Shown here one piece after another: positions 24,264-35,298 of a stretch of 64,000 bases of DNA (positions within the stretch are counted from its first letter, which is position 1; every line of letters begins with the position of its first letter). The stretch is from positions 166,299 through 230,298 of the forward strand of contig JAPEVC010000023.1 of NCBI GenBank assembly GCA_027946555.1, given 5' to 3'. The position numbers and the translations under genes are program-made. Source of the DNA: Gnomoniopsis sp. IMI 355080 (lineage: Eukaryota; Ascomycota; Sordariomycetes; Diaporthales; Gnomoniaceae). The notes below the pieces were generated by a model, which ran no database searches, was not told where the DNA came from, and saw only the letters and a program-made list of their open reading frames with translations.

Positions 24264-27200
24264 GTTGGGCGAACGGTAGAAGAATTGCTGACAGTAGGGC
24301 AGAGGACTCAAGACAATCAAGCCCAGAGAAGCCTACTAAGCGGCGCGGCGGGCGGTTCTTATTGCAGCTTGGGTGGGATAAAGTTTACCTGCCCTGGAGC
24401 CTACTTGATCGGTGATCCCATGTAGGGGATCAAGTCATACGACCAGGTAAACTCCATTATCTGGGGGGCGTGTTGGAGATTTATAGTAGGGTAGTAAGCT
24501 TCAAACCCAAGACATGGCGGATCCTGGCCGATAAACCTTCCGACCAATTGTGCAGTTCCCGCCCGGCTACCCAACTTATTGTGTACCAGCTTTTGGCGAA
24601 CTTGGACTGAAGCTGTTCCACGCCAAAAGGCGGCCGAGGGGGCACAGTCGAGCCTTGAGCGGTAGTGCCCCAGACTCGGCCATATACCATGGAGCCAAGG
24701 CTCGCGCTATCTGGGGAACCTGGGGTAGCGGGGGATTTTCCCACTTTTGGGCACGATGGAGGCCAATCAGATGAATTAACACTGCAGCGATAATTTCATA
24801 TGAGGGGAGGGATTTTTCGGCGTAGGAACTACACAGCCTTCGCGATCCTCTAGGCAAGGCTTGGCGTGCTTGGAACTCCTGGGCAGACAGTGCCCAGGAA
24901 GAGCCCAGCGTCTTGGCCGTGCCGCCGTCAGAACTTCGTCCGTCAGGTGACAGGCGACGGCCCGCTTTTTGACATATGAAGGCTCATTCTTGATATACAA
25001 TGGTACCGGATGCGACTGAAACGATCGACTAATCGGCGATGATGTAACCACCGTCTACCTAGGTACGGTCCGAACATAAGAGGCCAACGGTGATCAGTTT
25101 TGTGCGGTTTGGCAAACTTCGAAGCTGACGTAAATAACGCCGCGATCTAAAGTATGATCGATCGGGCTGAGGGAGGCAACACGTGTGAACAGCCCACAAG
25201 AATCTTGAATCAGTACCCATATACTATGTATGCGTGTTGCGGGGTGTCGAATTAGGTACTGCGCGCGTTTCAGTTGACCTTGCAGTCGCATTCGGTGGTC
25301 CCGACATAATATGAACTTTTGATCAGCCCCAATGCATTGTAACCAGGCGCTCGGGAGGCACGCCATTGGTGTTACATTGGTATAAGGCTTTCCTGGCTTG
25401 CGCCCCAGTCAATGTGCGAAGAGGGCGTTGAGTTTCGATCCGGGACGCGTATGCAGATCATTCGGTGTGAAAGTCACATTATGCTCACACCTCATTTTCT
25501 CGACATCTTCTAGAGGCATCAGTAGTCTGGGGCGCGATGAAGAACCGTCCACAGATAACTCTGCTTGCCATGTTCGCAAGTGAGGCAAGCTCACCTGCGT
25601 GAAATTGGTAGGCGCTTTTAATAAACGAACACTATGATTCGAGTCCACAAATCATTTATATGCGCAAGGCTGTGAAACCCATGGAATTCACTGACTTGCG
25701 GCATACACATCTTCCACATAGCTCGTAAAGTAGCCAGCCAGACTCGTGATACCGAACGGGGCATATGGATTTTGATTATTCCACCTCAAATCTATTTGCG
25801 TCAGAAACTTGAAGCTGGGTATCGCACATGGGCATGCGGACGCAGAAGGAGCAACAGTCTGGCGAATGCCTAGGATCGTAAAAGCCTTTCGAAACAGTAC
25901 TAGTCACGCAGGGTGGCTGATCTGATTATACAGCAGCAGGTCGTGGCATTGAGGCACAGCGGCATGGACGACCTCGAAAAATGATGAATATATTGCAAAG
26001 GATCAATGAATCTCATGAAAGGCTGGCTCACTGATCAGGGAAGCTACGGCAGATCTCGAATCCGATTCTGTGTGCTTTGTGGGCTACTTACACCTCGTAT
26101 CAAACCTCGTTGATTAAAACACCAATCCTCGCTATAGGAGCGCAACATCTTACAAGGCACGGAGGCCTTTGAGATCATTTATATCGCGGTCGCTATTGTC
26201 AACCAGTTTGTCGAAACTCTGCAAATCCCAAAACTGATTAAGTAATGATCATCACACTTATCCTACTGCCTGTGAATACTGACGTTGAAGGAGCGTCCGC
26301 GCAACGAAGCATCGTTATGTGCAATAGCTCAAATCCGAGCTGCGACTCGGTACATCTAACTTCATTTCAATTTGGACGCGCGACGGAGAGTGAGAGCTAA
26401 TAATCTGGGGGAGGGGCCTCATGATGATCCAAGCCCCTTTTGTTACGGGAATAATACATAGCGTATGCTATGGTACATAGTAAGCCCGAAACAGCCAGTT
26501 TCAAGGGATCCGTGACTCATGTCGCCGTTGAGCCATGTTGCTGCAAGGATCGTACACAGGCCATTGCATGTAATAAGTACTCCTCATAAAAGTAGCCTAG
26601 ACAGTTATTGTACGTAGTATATTCCCGAGGGCCAAGTATGACAGACAGGTCTTGTAGTTCAAGTGAATTCAGATAGGTGGCTACACTTTGGTGGTAGCTG
26701 TGATATACATAGTATCTAAAATTCATGTGCCTTTACAACAGCCTCATTGGTCGACTGAGACACACACCCTCTGGCAAATAAGATGGGCATCAACTCGGAA
26801 AAGCAATGTATCCAGGTCCTACTGCAGCTAGCTGCTCACGCTACTTCGTGTATATTTTGCAGTATGTCTTCTCATCATACTGAGGACGGATATGTATGAA
26901 GCATGAAAAATTGACCACATGGATTAGATCCTCCCGATGACGGAGAAGGAAAAGATCTTTTTTTAGCGGAAGACTTTGCTCCGCAAATGGCCGCCCGCTA
27001 ACCCGGGACGTTTTCCATGGCCCCCACAGCACCATCAGCGCCACTTGCAGACTTTCAAAATTCTTCGACCAGGCGCGCGTTACCTGTGAAGAACAAGACA
27101 GCAAGTGTAAAAGCACCCCGGCACATCAGCACATACTACTCAGTACTGACTCAAAGTCTCAGATTCAACATCATAGACTTGCACCTTCAACGCTGTGCGA

Positions 27201-27271
27201 TCCCGCCAACATTGCACCCCCCCCCTTCCCCAAACCTCATCCCGGTTACGACTCATCGCCACGCATCGAGA
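24264..27271. other. Intergenic region between sugar transporter and deformylase genes
   Basis: About 3 kb. The first 200 bp holds the transporter promoter with a nested inverted repeat. A CCTAGGTA element lies at 25059-25066. ORFs of 60-93 codons around 24481-25650 show no motifs. The last 255 nt (27017-27271) are open in frame with the deformylase and could encode an N-terminal extension (see findings). Confidence 0.5.
24383..24452. promoter_or_regulatory. Nested inverted repeat upstream of the sugar transporter
   Basis: The outer arms are GTTTACCTG at 24383-24391 and CAGGTAAAC at 24444-24452. The inner arms are CTTGATC at 24404-24410 and GATCAAG at 24428-24434, and GATCCC at 24414-24419 can also pair with GGGATC at 24426-24431. 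The block lies about 120-190 bp upstream of the transporter ATG, where a dimeric regulator site or a cruciform could sit. Its role is inferred from position and symmetry only. Confidence 0.4.
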
Positions 27272-28129
27272 ATGGCAGCCACTAAAGGTGAGGACTATGT
27301 CTTGACATTGTCATGCCCAGACAAGTCGGGCATCGTCCACGCCGTGACAGGCATCTTCGCCAATGAGGGAATCAATGTCATGGATCTCCAGCAGTTCTCC
27401 GACCCGGTCTCTCTCAAGTTCTTCATGCGCGTCCACTTCGGTCCTGTCGCTTCCACGGAACCCCTGAAGGCCCCCTTTGAGACCCTAGCCGCCGATCTCA
27501 AGATGGACTACGACATCCGCCCTGTTGCAACCAAGATGCGCGTCCTCATTATGGTGTCCAAGATTGGCCACTGCCTCAACGACCTGCTCTTCCGTGCCAA
27601 GACTGGCCAGCTGCGGATTGACGTCCCCGTCATTGTCTCAAATCACCCTGACTTTGAGCCTCTTGCCAAGAGCTATGGCATCGAGTTTCACCACTTGCCC
27701 GTGAATAAAGACACCAAAGCCCAGCAGGAAGGCCAGATCTTGGAGTTGGTCAAGAAGCACGACATCGAATTGGTTGTGTTGGCGCGGTACATGCAGGTTT
27801 TATCCCCCATGCTGTGCGAGGCCATGAGCGGCAAGATCGTCAACATCCACCACAGTTTCTTGCCTTCGTTCAAGGGCGCGAAGCCCTATCACCAGGCCTA
27901 TGACCGCGGTGTGAAGATTATTGGCGCCTCCGCACATTTTGTCACCGCAGACCTGGACGAGGGCCCTATTATCGAGCAGCGGGTCGCCCGGGTTGATCAC
28001 AGCATGTCTCCCAAGGATCTGGTGGAAGAAGGTTCAAATGTCGAGAGTCAGGTTCTGGCAGCAGCAGTAAAATGGGTTGCTGAGAGAAGGGTATTCCTCA
28101 ATGTCACGAAGACGGTTGTGTTCAACTAA
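27272..28129 (+). CDS. Formyltetrahydrofolate deformylase (PurU-like)
   Basis: Single exon, 285 aa from ATG at 27272. The enzyme hydrolyses 10-formyl-THF to THF and formate and so balances one-carbon pools. The N-terminal ACT-type domain is visible (VLTLSCPDKSGIVHAVTGIF, then EGINVMDLQQF). The formyltransferase-fold catalytic domain follows: MRVLIMVSKIGHCLNDLL, LVVLARYMQVLSP, VNIHHSFLPSFKGAKPYHQA with the catalytic Asn/His region, and SAHFVTADLDEGPIIEQ with the catalytic Asp. Length equals the bacterial family. The frame stays open for another 85 codons upstream to an ATG at 27017. I chose 27272 because homology begins there, but an extended form is possible. Confidence 0.93.
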   Translation: MAATKGEDYVLTLSCPDKSGIVHAVTGIFANEGINVMDLQQFSDPVSLKFFMRVHFGPVASTEPLKAPFETLAADLKMDYDIRPVATKMRVLIMVSKIGHCLNDLLFRAKTGQLRIDVPVIVSNHPDFEPLAKSYGIEFHHLPVNKDTKAQQEGQILELVKKHDIELVVLARYMQVLSPMLCEAMSGKIVNIHHSFLPSFKGAKPYHQAYDRGVKIIGASAHFVTADLDEGPIIEQRVARVDHSMSPKDLVEEGSNVESQVLAAAVKWVAERRVFLNVTKTVVFN

Positions 28130-28854
28130 GACTTGGCTTTTCATACACTACATTTGTATGAGACCGCTGTCAACGTCCATGACACTCGATCATGCAGCCA
28201 CAAGGAGTTCAAAAGGATGGGAAGAAAAAGTCTGGGATCATGGCATAGCGTACGATACCGTACCTCGACTCTTGATAGAGTAAAATATTAGAGACACTGC
28301 CGTGGAGAGATGTGCCCCGACTCTGGTTGAAGCCTTTGAGACTGAGCATCCAACTCGATGGTTCTCGTATTCTTAACCATTTAGGTGAGAGCCGAATATG
28401 ATATCATGACTACGTGCTCACCCTAAACAAGTGATATATTGGTATGTTCGTCTACCGGGTCCACTCCAGGGCTGACATCCCACCTGGGCACATAAGCGCG
28501 CTTGAGGCAGTCAAAACCACCGATGTCTCTGGAGGTATATCCACACAAGAGACAGAACCAAGCCAGTCTGCGAACCTAACCCTAGTATTTAGGGCCCAGT
28601 GACCCTCGCGAGAGCTAATGGTACATATCCACCGCGTGTTGGGTGAGGTGTGTTGTCAGACTCAAAAGTTCATCGAATCCCAGGGAACGAAAATTGCAGA
28701 AAGCCAAGGATCGTCTGATAAATTCGACATGAAGGGGTCCTGAAGATCTTGTGGTGCAAGGTTTGGGCCTCCGCTCACCAAGTCTGAGACCTGGCCCACG
28801 TTAAGTCCCTCGTTCATGTCCTATGCGCAATCAAGATCAGCTTTGGTTTCTGGG
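28130..28854. other. Convergent spacer, nothing recognised
   Basis: The 3' flanks of the deformylase (plus) and the Zn2Cys6 gene (minus). No ORF with motifs, no RNA gene seen. Confidence 0.5.
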
Positions 28855-31259
28855 TCAACGATACCAAATTGTGACCCGCGAGTGATTAGAGTCTGTGAAC
28901 CTTGGAAGATGTGTAGCAAACTCCTGGACCTCTGACCACACTGATAGAGGTACTATACACAACCATAGAAATTATCTTACATACCGGAAAGTCTTCCTTG
29001 ATACCCATTTTCATGCGTCTCATAACTTTGGATGCCTTCCTCCAGACTGTAAAATCGATGTCAGCCAAGTCAAGTCCTATCTTCTTTTTATGCAGAGAGC
29101 ACGCCGAAGACGCGGCAGATGACAGGACACGGGAGATCGGAATGAAACTGCGGCAGCTCGTGAGGACTTACGGCTGTCTTCACCTGGTTCATCCTCTGCC
29201 ACAGCAGTAGCTGCAGCGACCGAATCCATGAGAACTGCAAGGCGCTCCAGCAGTGCGAAAATGTCGAGTCTCTTTCGCACTTCGGCTGTGTTCCACGCAG
29301 GAACATTGTCGAGCTTGCTGAGTCGAAAAAGGGCGACAAGGCCTTGGATTTTCTGCATGAACGTGGAAAATGTAAGGCCTATAATTCTATGCCGTGGAAT
29401 GCCCTCCCATATTTGGAACAAGTTTTCGACAGCAGTGAGACATTTTTGTAAAGATTCCAATTGCTTGATAGCGTCCATCGGATTTGTGAGGGGTCCATAA
29501 TCCAGAGCGAGTTCTTGAACGGCGACATCCGTGTTATACAGATGAAGTAAAACGGTCTCTATAGTGGAAACAGTGTCAGATACACACTGGTCCAAGAATA
29601 GCAGACGATATCTAGGGATCAGAAGAAATCTGTTTGGATAGCACATACCATGACGCGCGACGCTTGGTGGCACCGTCCGCCAGATGTCGGCCAGCTGTGC
29701 CGTCAAAGACTGTTGAAAATACATGGGGATCCGCATTTCCTGACCGAGCAGGGCTTGTTGGAGGTACATGTCTGTGATCTGTTGCGACACGAGGCTGCAT
29801 CGAAGTTGCGTGGCGAGTATCATGTCACCCTCCCATTCAGGTCGTTCTATGAATATGCGCAAACACTCCTCCATGAAGGGTGTCCAGCGGAGACTGTTGT
29901 CTTTTCTGACCAATTGGGAAAGCCTGCAAATCTCTTACATCAATATATAAGGCTCTTTTTGCGTGACCGACCGGGTCCAAGTGACTCGTAAAGTAGGTAC
30001 GGAGGGTTTGCTCACATGCTTGTCCACAGATAAAGCGACAGAATTGTCCTGCGATCTTCCATTGTGTACTCTTGACCATGCAGCCTCTGATGCTGTCGGT
30101 CCCCTTTGCAAGGTTGCTTGGGAGCCCAGAACTTCTTGATGTAAGTAAATGCTGTCTCGCCTTTCACTGCTGAAAATCCTAGATCCTGGGCCACAGCGAC
30201 ACCGATATTGGTCCAAAGAGAGAGAAACGGTGCTCCGTTCCTGTGACAATGTGGCCATTGCAAAAAAACCAGCAAGCCTTGCAAGAAGTCCACATTTCTT
30301 TCGAACCCGATAATGAGCTTGTAGGCAATGGTTTGCCTCAGCTTATCACCGATATCATGGCAATGTTTCATTGATGGTGTTGTGCATGCCATAATGCTGA
30401 GCCACAGACAGGGTCGGAGTCGCCGAAGTTCTCTGGCGGTCATGCCTGGTGGAATGTACACCACGGGACAGAATGAGAGCATCTCCCTGCGGAAAAGAGC
30501 CAGGTTTTCTTCTGCAACCTCGTCTGCTATAGGGTCTGTGAATTACATGTGAGTATGAAATTTGGCTCTGGCATCAAAAAAAGGTGGAAGTATCAGAAGT
30601 GAGCTGTGACATACAGTCGTAATCTGAGTTTGTGCTCCCGTCTTCGGGGCTGGTCGCTTCCGTGCGCGAACCCTCGCCGGAAAATGGTGCCGTTGAAGCG
30701 GTGTTGGGACTTGGTTCTGAAGATGTCATTGTTGATGGGCCAGTTGCGGGCCCAGCTGGCGAGGCGCTGTTGGCGGGTTTTGCTGTGACAGCATCGTTTC
30801 CACCTTGCGGCTTCATACTTGCTTGAGATCGGATCAGAGATACAAGGTCATCTAATTTCTCTTCGAGATGAGCAGTACGTGACCCAGGAGCCTTCCTTGG
30901 GTTCCGTTTCCGACTCGGTACTGAAGGCTGACATGGTTTCCTGAGCCGAAGGCAGCTGTATTGATCATGACAGCCAAATTAGACATGTATACACACAAAA
31001 GGTGACCAGATAAAGACGAATGTAGGAATGCAAGTCAAGTAAAAGGGCGTAGGTAAGAGAAGACAATTTGCTTGACAACTAGAAAAAAGTTCGATGCCAC
31101 GTACCGCTCACAAGCTGCGCCGGCCTCACCACTTGCATAGATACATTTACATTTCGCTTTGGCACAACTCGTACAAGCGTGTCCATATGGTGCGGCTACC
31201 GCCGTCCTAGGCGTTGTTGACTGGCCTGCAGACAACTTGCCACTGCTGGCAGGCTGCAT
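28855..31259 (-). CDS. Zn2Cys6 fungal transcription factor
   Basis: Seven exons on the minus strand: 31259-31105, 30955-30615, 30535-30016, 29923-29649, 29558-29172, 29046-28985 and 28929-28855, giving about 604 aa. The zinc cluster is complete, with Cys29, 32, 39, 50, 53 and 60 in the C-x2-C-x6-C-x10-C-x2-C-x6-C pattern, split by the first intron. A basic linker (SRKRNPRKAPGSR) and a short coiled-coil (HLEEKLDDLVSLIRSQ) follow, as is usual for DNA-binding dimers. A Ser/Pro/Thr-rich linker leads to the middle homology region (IADEVAEENLALFRREMLSF, PGMTARELRRLRPCLWLSIM). The 90-nt fourth intron (29559-29648) has no stop in frame. The last exon acceptor has two options, so the C-terminal 25 residues are uncertain. 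The divergent DHA2 exporter is a plausible target. Confidence 0.88.
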
Positions 31260-32727
31260 ATTTATTATGGGGACTTTTCCAGGCTTGCATATAATGCTTG
31301 TGCAAATCTGTGTGTAAATCTTAGCTTGACTCGGATACTTCTTGTGGAAACAAAATCCGTTTTTGGTGGGTGCTCTTCTTGAGGTGAGTTGAGGATGGGG
31401 GGGGGGTTGGGAGAGCGAGTCGGACAAGGGCCAGGTACGTACGGAGAAGTACACTGCCCTTCCGGATGTGGAGCGAATGAGTTAAGCATTCGCTACCAGC
31501 GTATATCGCACTCTTCGACACACCGCAACAAGTTCGTGGTCGGAGCCAAGGAAAGATTTTGGATGAAGTCCGGCGGGAAGACAGCAAACGTCGTTGAAAG
31601 AGAAAGGTTTGACCGGGAGAGGGAACGAAATGAAATCCGTCATACGTACGCATGTGTCTGAGCCCGTCGGACTTCGGGGTCGGATTTCGCGGAAAGTCCG
31701 GAATGCCGTGGAGGATTTGGTTAGCCCACAGGTGACAGGAATGCTTCCTTCCCTTCCTTTATTCCGTCGGTGGAACAACAGCAAGGATAGTACAGTCGTA
31801 GCTTACAGTTCACTGAGGTGCATATACTACTAAGTATGCACAATCATTCCAGATTTGTCCATCAGAAGTGAGAGGCACTTGAGTAAGCAATCGGTCTACT
31901 GCGCTATCACGGAAACGCCCCGGGCCCTAGATTCTAACTTTAGTGAACTCTATCATCGAAGAGCGCTAGCGCTCCGATATCTACCTAGCAGCCTAGGTAT
32001 GTTTGGCCGGCATACTAGGTAGCAGAAGATACGGCCTTGTCCATAGTGATACGACGTCCTTGGAGGATATTGGTCAAGAAAAGAAGAGTTGGAGAGTTCT
32101 GGCAGCCATTAACGGCAGGATTGTTAGCCACCACAGTAATAATGAAAAGGCTACAGATGCCAACGATTTTCCTGCAATGACTCTGCATCATCCCTATCGT
32201 ATTTTACCAACTACTCTTGTGCGCCTGACCCAGTAATAAGCCGAAACGCCTTGTCTGAGGGTGAGGATGACAAGTGTGGTATGACTTGAACGGAATTCGA
32301 CGTTAAGCAAAATTCATCCGGCTTATGCTCCTGCCCTTGCTTTCGCTTTCGGACACCTGCAAGCGGCGCAGGTGTAAACAAACAATGTGGAAGCTCAAAA
32401 GCACACTTTTTCTTTGATTTTGTGGTATAATTGATGTCTTTGTATGCTTGGAACTTCACTTGGCATGCGGTGTGGTCTACCCAGGTGTGCAACGACATAG
32501 ACATACATTGCTTGATTACCCATGGATCATCGCTGGCGTTCCTCCAGCGACTTTCAAAATATCATTGCTATCTTCAAACCGAGGAATCTATCCACAACCC
32601 TCTGGGAAATCAGTGGACCTCGAGCTGTGTATAGAGTTGACAAGACCCTTGGACGACCTAGAAGGAAACGACCGAGGCCCCACAAGCAAAGACCCATAAA
32701 TCTAGTAACATCGTCCAGAGTGAGAAG
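31260..32727. other. Shared upstream region between Zn2Cys6 regulator and DHA2 exporter
   Basis: About 1.47 kb between two divergent genes. It contains the CGGAYTT cluster at 31668-31700, a 10-base G run at about 31398-31407, a CCTAGGTA element at 31992-31999, and no supported gene. ORFs at 31389-31833 and 32003-32699 lack motifs. Confidence 0.5.
31668..31700. promoter_or_regulatory. Three CGGAYTT heptamers at 13-bp spacing
   Basis: CGGACTT at 31668-31674 and CGGATTT at 31681-31687 on the plus strand, and CGGACTT on the minus strand at 31694-31700. Start-to-start distances are exactly 13 and 13 bp. CGG-type half-sites are what Zn2Cys6 proteins bind, and the cluster sits 0.4 kb upstream of the Zn2Cys6 gene and 1.0 kb upstream of the exporter. 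Binding is inferred, not shown. Confidence 0.4.
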
Positions 32728-34769
32728 ATGCCACCATTACAGGAAGAGCAAGGGGTTCCAAATTCCAGTCAAGTCGATGGAAACGTGAGACACATAGACT
32801 CCAAAGCGCTTGTCAGCCAACCGGTCGCCTTGATACTGGTGCAGTCCGCAGAGGCAGAGGCCAGCGTCCTCGCCAACGATCCAAAAGCCACGAAGGACGA
32901 TGCCCGAGGAAGTGAGGATGATTATTTGAGCGGTATTAGGCTGGTCTTGGCCATTTCTGCACTCACCTTGAGTGCAACCTTGATATTCCTGGACAACTCC
33001 ATCCTCTCCACTGTACGCAGCCAAAGCAGTATCTCTCCTCGCTCCGAGCTGGGCCCATGAGAAAGGCGTAGACTGACCGCCGTACGTAGGCCATACCAAC
33101 CATCACCAACGAATTCCACTCCACGGCAGACATCGGCTGGTACATAAGTTCGTATCAACTTGCCCTGTAAGTCGTCCGTCGTTCACTCGTCTAGCCAGGG
33201 AGTCCAACATTAATCTCATCCATTTTCAGATCCGCCCTGCAACCAACGACGGGAAAGCTCTTCACATACCTACCAAACAAATGGACCTATATCGCCTCCA
33301 TCGTCGTATTCGAACTGGGCTCTCTGATCTGTGCCCTCGCCAACTCGTCCAGGATGTTGATCGGTGGCCGGATCGTCGCAGGGCTGGGCGCAAGCGGGCT
33401 GTTCAACGGAGCGATGACCATAATCACAGCACTCGTGCCGCTACAGAAGCGGCCTGCTGTGACTGGCATATTTATGGGATGTAAGTGCAATGGTGTCCAC
33501 TCATGCAAGGGAAAACAACTTTGCTGACATTGTTGCCTACTGCAGTCTCGCAGCTTGGGTTGATAGGTGGGCCACTCATCGGCGGCTCCCTGACCGAATA
33601 CACGACTTGGCGCTGGTGTAAGTGAAGCCCGTTCCTATTTGCCCTATCGGGAAAATCGACTGACGTGTCCCCATCCAACAGGCTTCTGGATCAACCTCCC
33701 CATCGGTGGCCTTGCCATCCTCGTCCTCATCCTCGTACACATCCCCGAACAGCACCACAAGACCCCCATCCGCACCTTCCTACGCTCCCCGCATCTCATA
33801 CGCACGTTCGACATTGGCGGCGCCCTGATCCTCATCCCCAGCGTGGTGATGATCCTTCTCGCCCTGCAGTTCGGTGGCACCACGCACCCTTGGGGGTCCG
33901 CGACCGTGATCGGGCTGTTTATTGGCTTCGGCGCCACCGCCGCGTTGTTCATCGCGTGGGAGTGGCGCGTGGCGGGCAAGGACGCCATGCTGCCTATGGC
34001 GCTGTTCCAAAATCGCGTGGTGGTCGCGGCGTTCCTGACTACGGTGTGCGTGTTCGGATGTACGTTCATCTCGTCGTATTTTCTCCCAATCTATTTCCAG
34101 AGCATCCAGGGGTCGTCCCCGTTTACCAGCGGCTTGCATATGCTGCCGAGCATTCTGAGCCAGATGCTCATGGCCGTGGTCAGTGGGGTCGGCGTGTCGA
34201 AGCTAGGCTATTACCTGCCTTGGGCCGTCTCTGCCGGTGTCGTCATGACGATTGGTTCGGCGCTGATCACGACGTGGTCGACGACGACGGGTATGGGCAA
34301 GTGGATCGGCTATCAAATCATCCTGGGTTTAGGTCGCGGCGCGGCACTGCAGCAGGGGATGATTGCTTTGCAGACAGTCCTGCCTGACTCGCAGGTTGCA
34401 GTGGCCATGGCGGTAATGATGTTCCTGCAGGGACTAATCGGATCTGTCGTCATCAGCGTTGCGAACACGATCTTTGACAACAGCTTGTTGTCGGAGATTC
34501 GGGCGGGGGCGCCGAGTGCCAATGCTGAGGCTGTGCTGGCAGCCGGCGCGACGGCTTTTCGCAAAGTCGTGTCGTCCGAGCAACTAGCAGCCGTATTGGA
34601 GGCTTATGCCGTTAGTTTCGACCGCGTATTTTATCTTGCCGTTGGACTCACAGCGGCGATGTTCTTTACTTCATTGGGGTTGGGATGGCATGATGTGAGG
34701 GAGAAGAAGGCAAGGACTGGCGGGGGTCCTTCGACAATTCGGACGGAGAAAGGAGATGCGAATGTTTGA
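32728..34769 (+). CDS. MFS exporter, DHA2-type (14-TM drug/metabolite efflux)
   Basis: Five exons: 32728-33012, 33090-33166, 33230-33480, 33546-33617 and 33682-34769, giving 590 aa with agreeing phases. A hydrophilic N-terminus of about 70 residues leads to TM1 ([20 protein letters not shown]). Family motifs follow: [51 protein letters not shown]-like [46 protein letters not shown] (the antiporter motif region) and [21 protein letters not shown]. This set is typical of fungal DHA2 exporters such as those found beside secondary-metabolite clusters. No biosynthetic gene lies nearby in this window, so the cargo is unknown. It is divergent from the Zn2Cys6 gene. Confidence 0.92.
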
Positions 34770-35298
34770 GGCTTCAAACCCTCTTTGGGTGGTTCGAGTT
34801 GGTCAACTGATCGTGGCTACTTGCTTCTTTCTTGTGAGACGCGGGTGTTACTGACAGGCTGGTGCTAATTCTTAAGGTAGTTACATCTCATTCACACTCT
34901 CATATAACTTTTCCCACCGGCCTTCAATGTTATTTGGGAATGTGAATGAAATGCGCGGTACTTCGTACCAGATCTGCTCATTCACTATTGAACGCGAATC
35001 GTACCAGGCGCAACGCTGATGAGTCCGATGCTGGGCCGCACCAAGGCTCTGTAGAGCTCGCGCAGTCGGATTGGAGCATACACAACCTCAGCCGAAAGAC
35101 ACGTATTGCAGCCGGCGACTCCAGGTCTGTGGCACTCATCGGGCCGTTCTCTTGGCGAAGCTTATTAATTGAATTTGTACAGGGCCACCTCCCAGATGGC
35201 CATTGGTATGAAACTGGCATAGATGTGCCACCCCGTCTATATTCCTGAACGCCTCGCCATGCCAAATATAGAAGCTTTGAAGAGTCCCCAAAAGCAGC
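34770..35298. other. Convergent spacer, nothing recognised
   Basis: 3' flank of the exporter and of the AP-2 mu gene. An ORF at 34946-35248 has no motif. A CTGATGAG string at 35016-35023 recalls a hammerhead core but the rest is missing (see rejected items). Confidence 0.5.

Noticed and set aside
25434..25655. GATTCGAGTCC and TTCGATCC strings resembling tRNA T-arms
   Set aside because: No pairing acceptor, D or anticodon stems around either string.
29559..29648. Treating this stretch as coding in the Zn2Cys6 gene because it has no stop
   Set aside because: Good donor GTATGT, a CTGAC branch point and an acceptor join in phase and give the expected HLYNTDVAVQELALD context, so it is an intron.
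33665..34387. 240-codon second frame within the DHA2 exporter
   Set aside because: The frame is a His/Arg/Pro-rich shadow of the transporter exon with no family similarity.
35016..35028. CTGATGAGTCCG, identical to the hammerhead ribozyme core start
   Set aside because: The stem II partner GGAC and the GAAA core half do not follow, and no cleavage-site stem is visible. A chance match.
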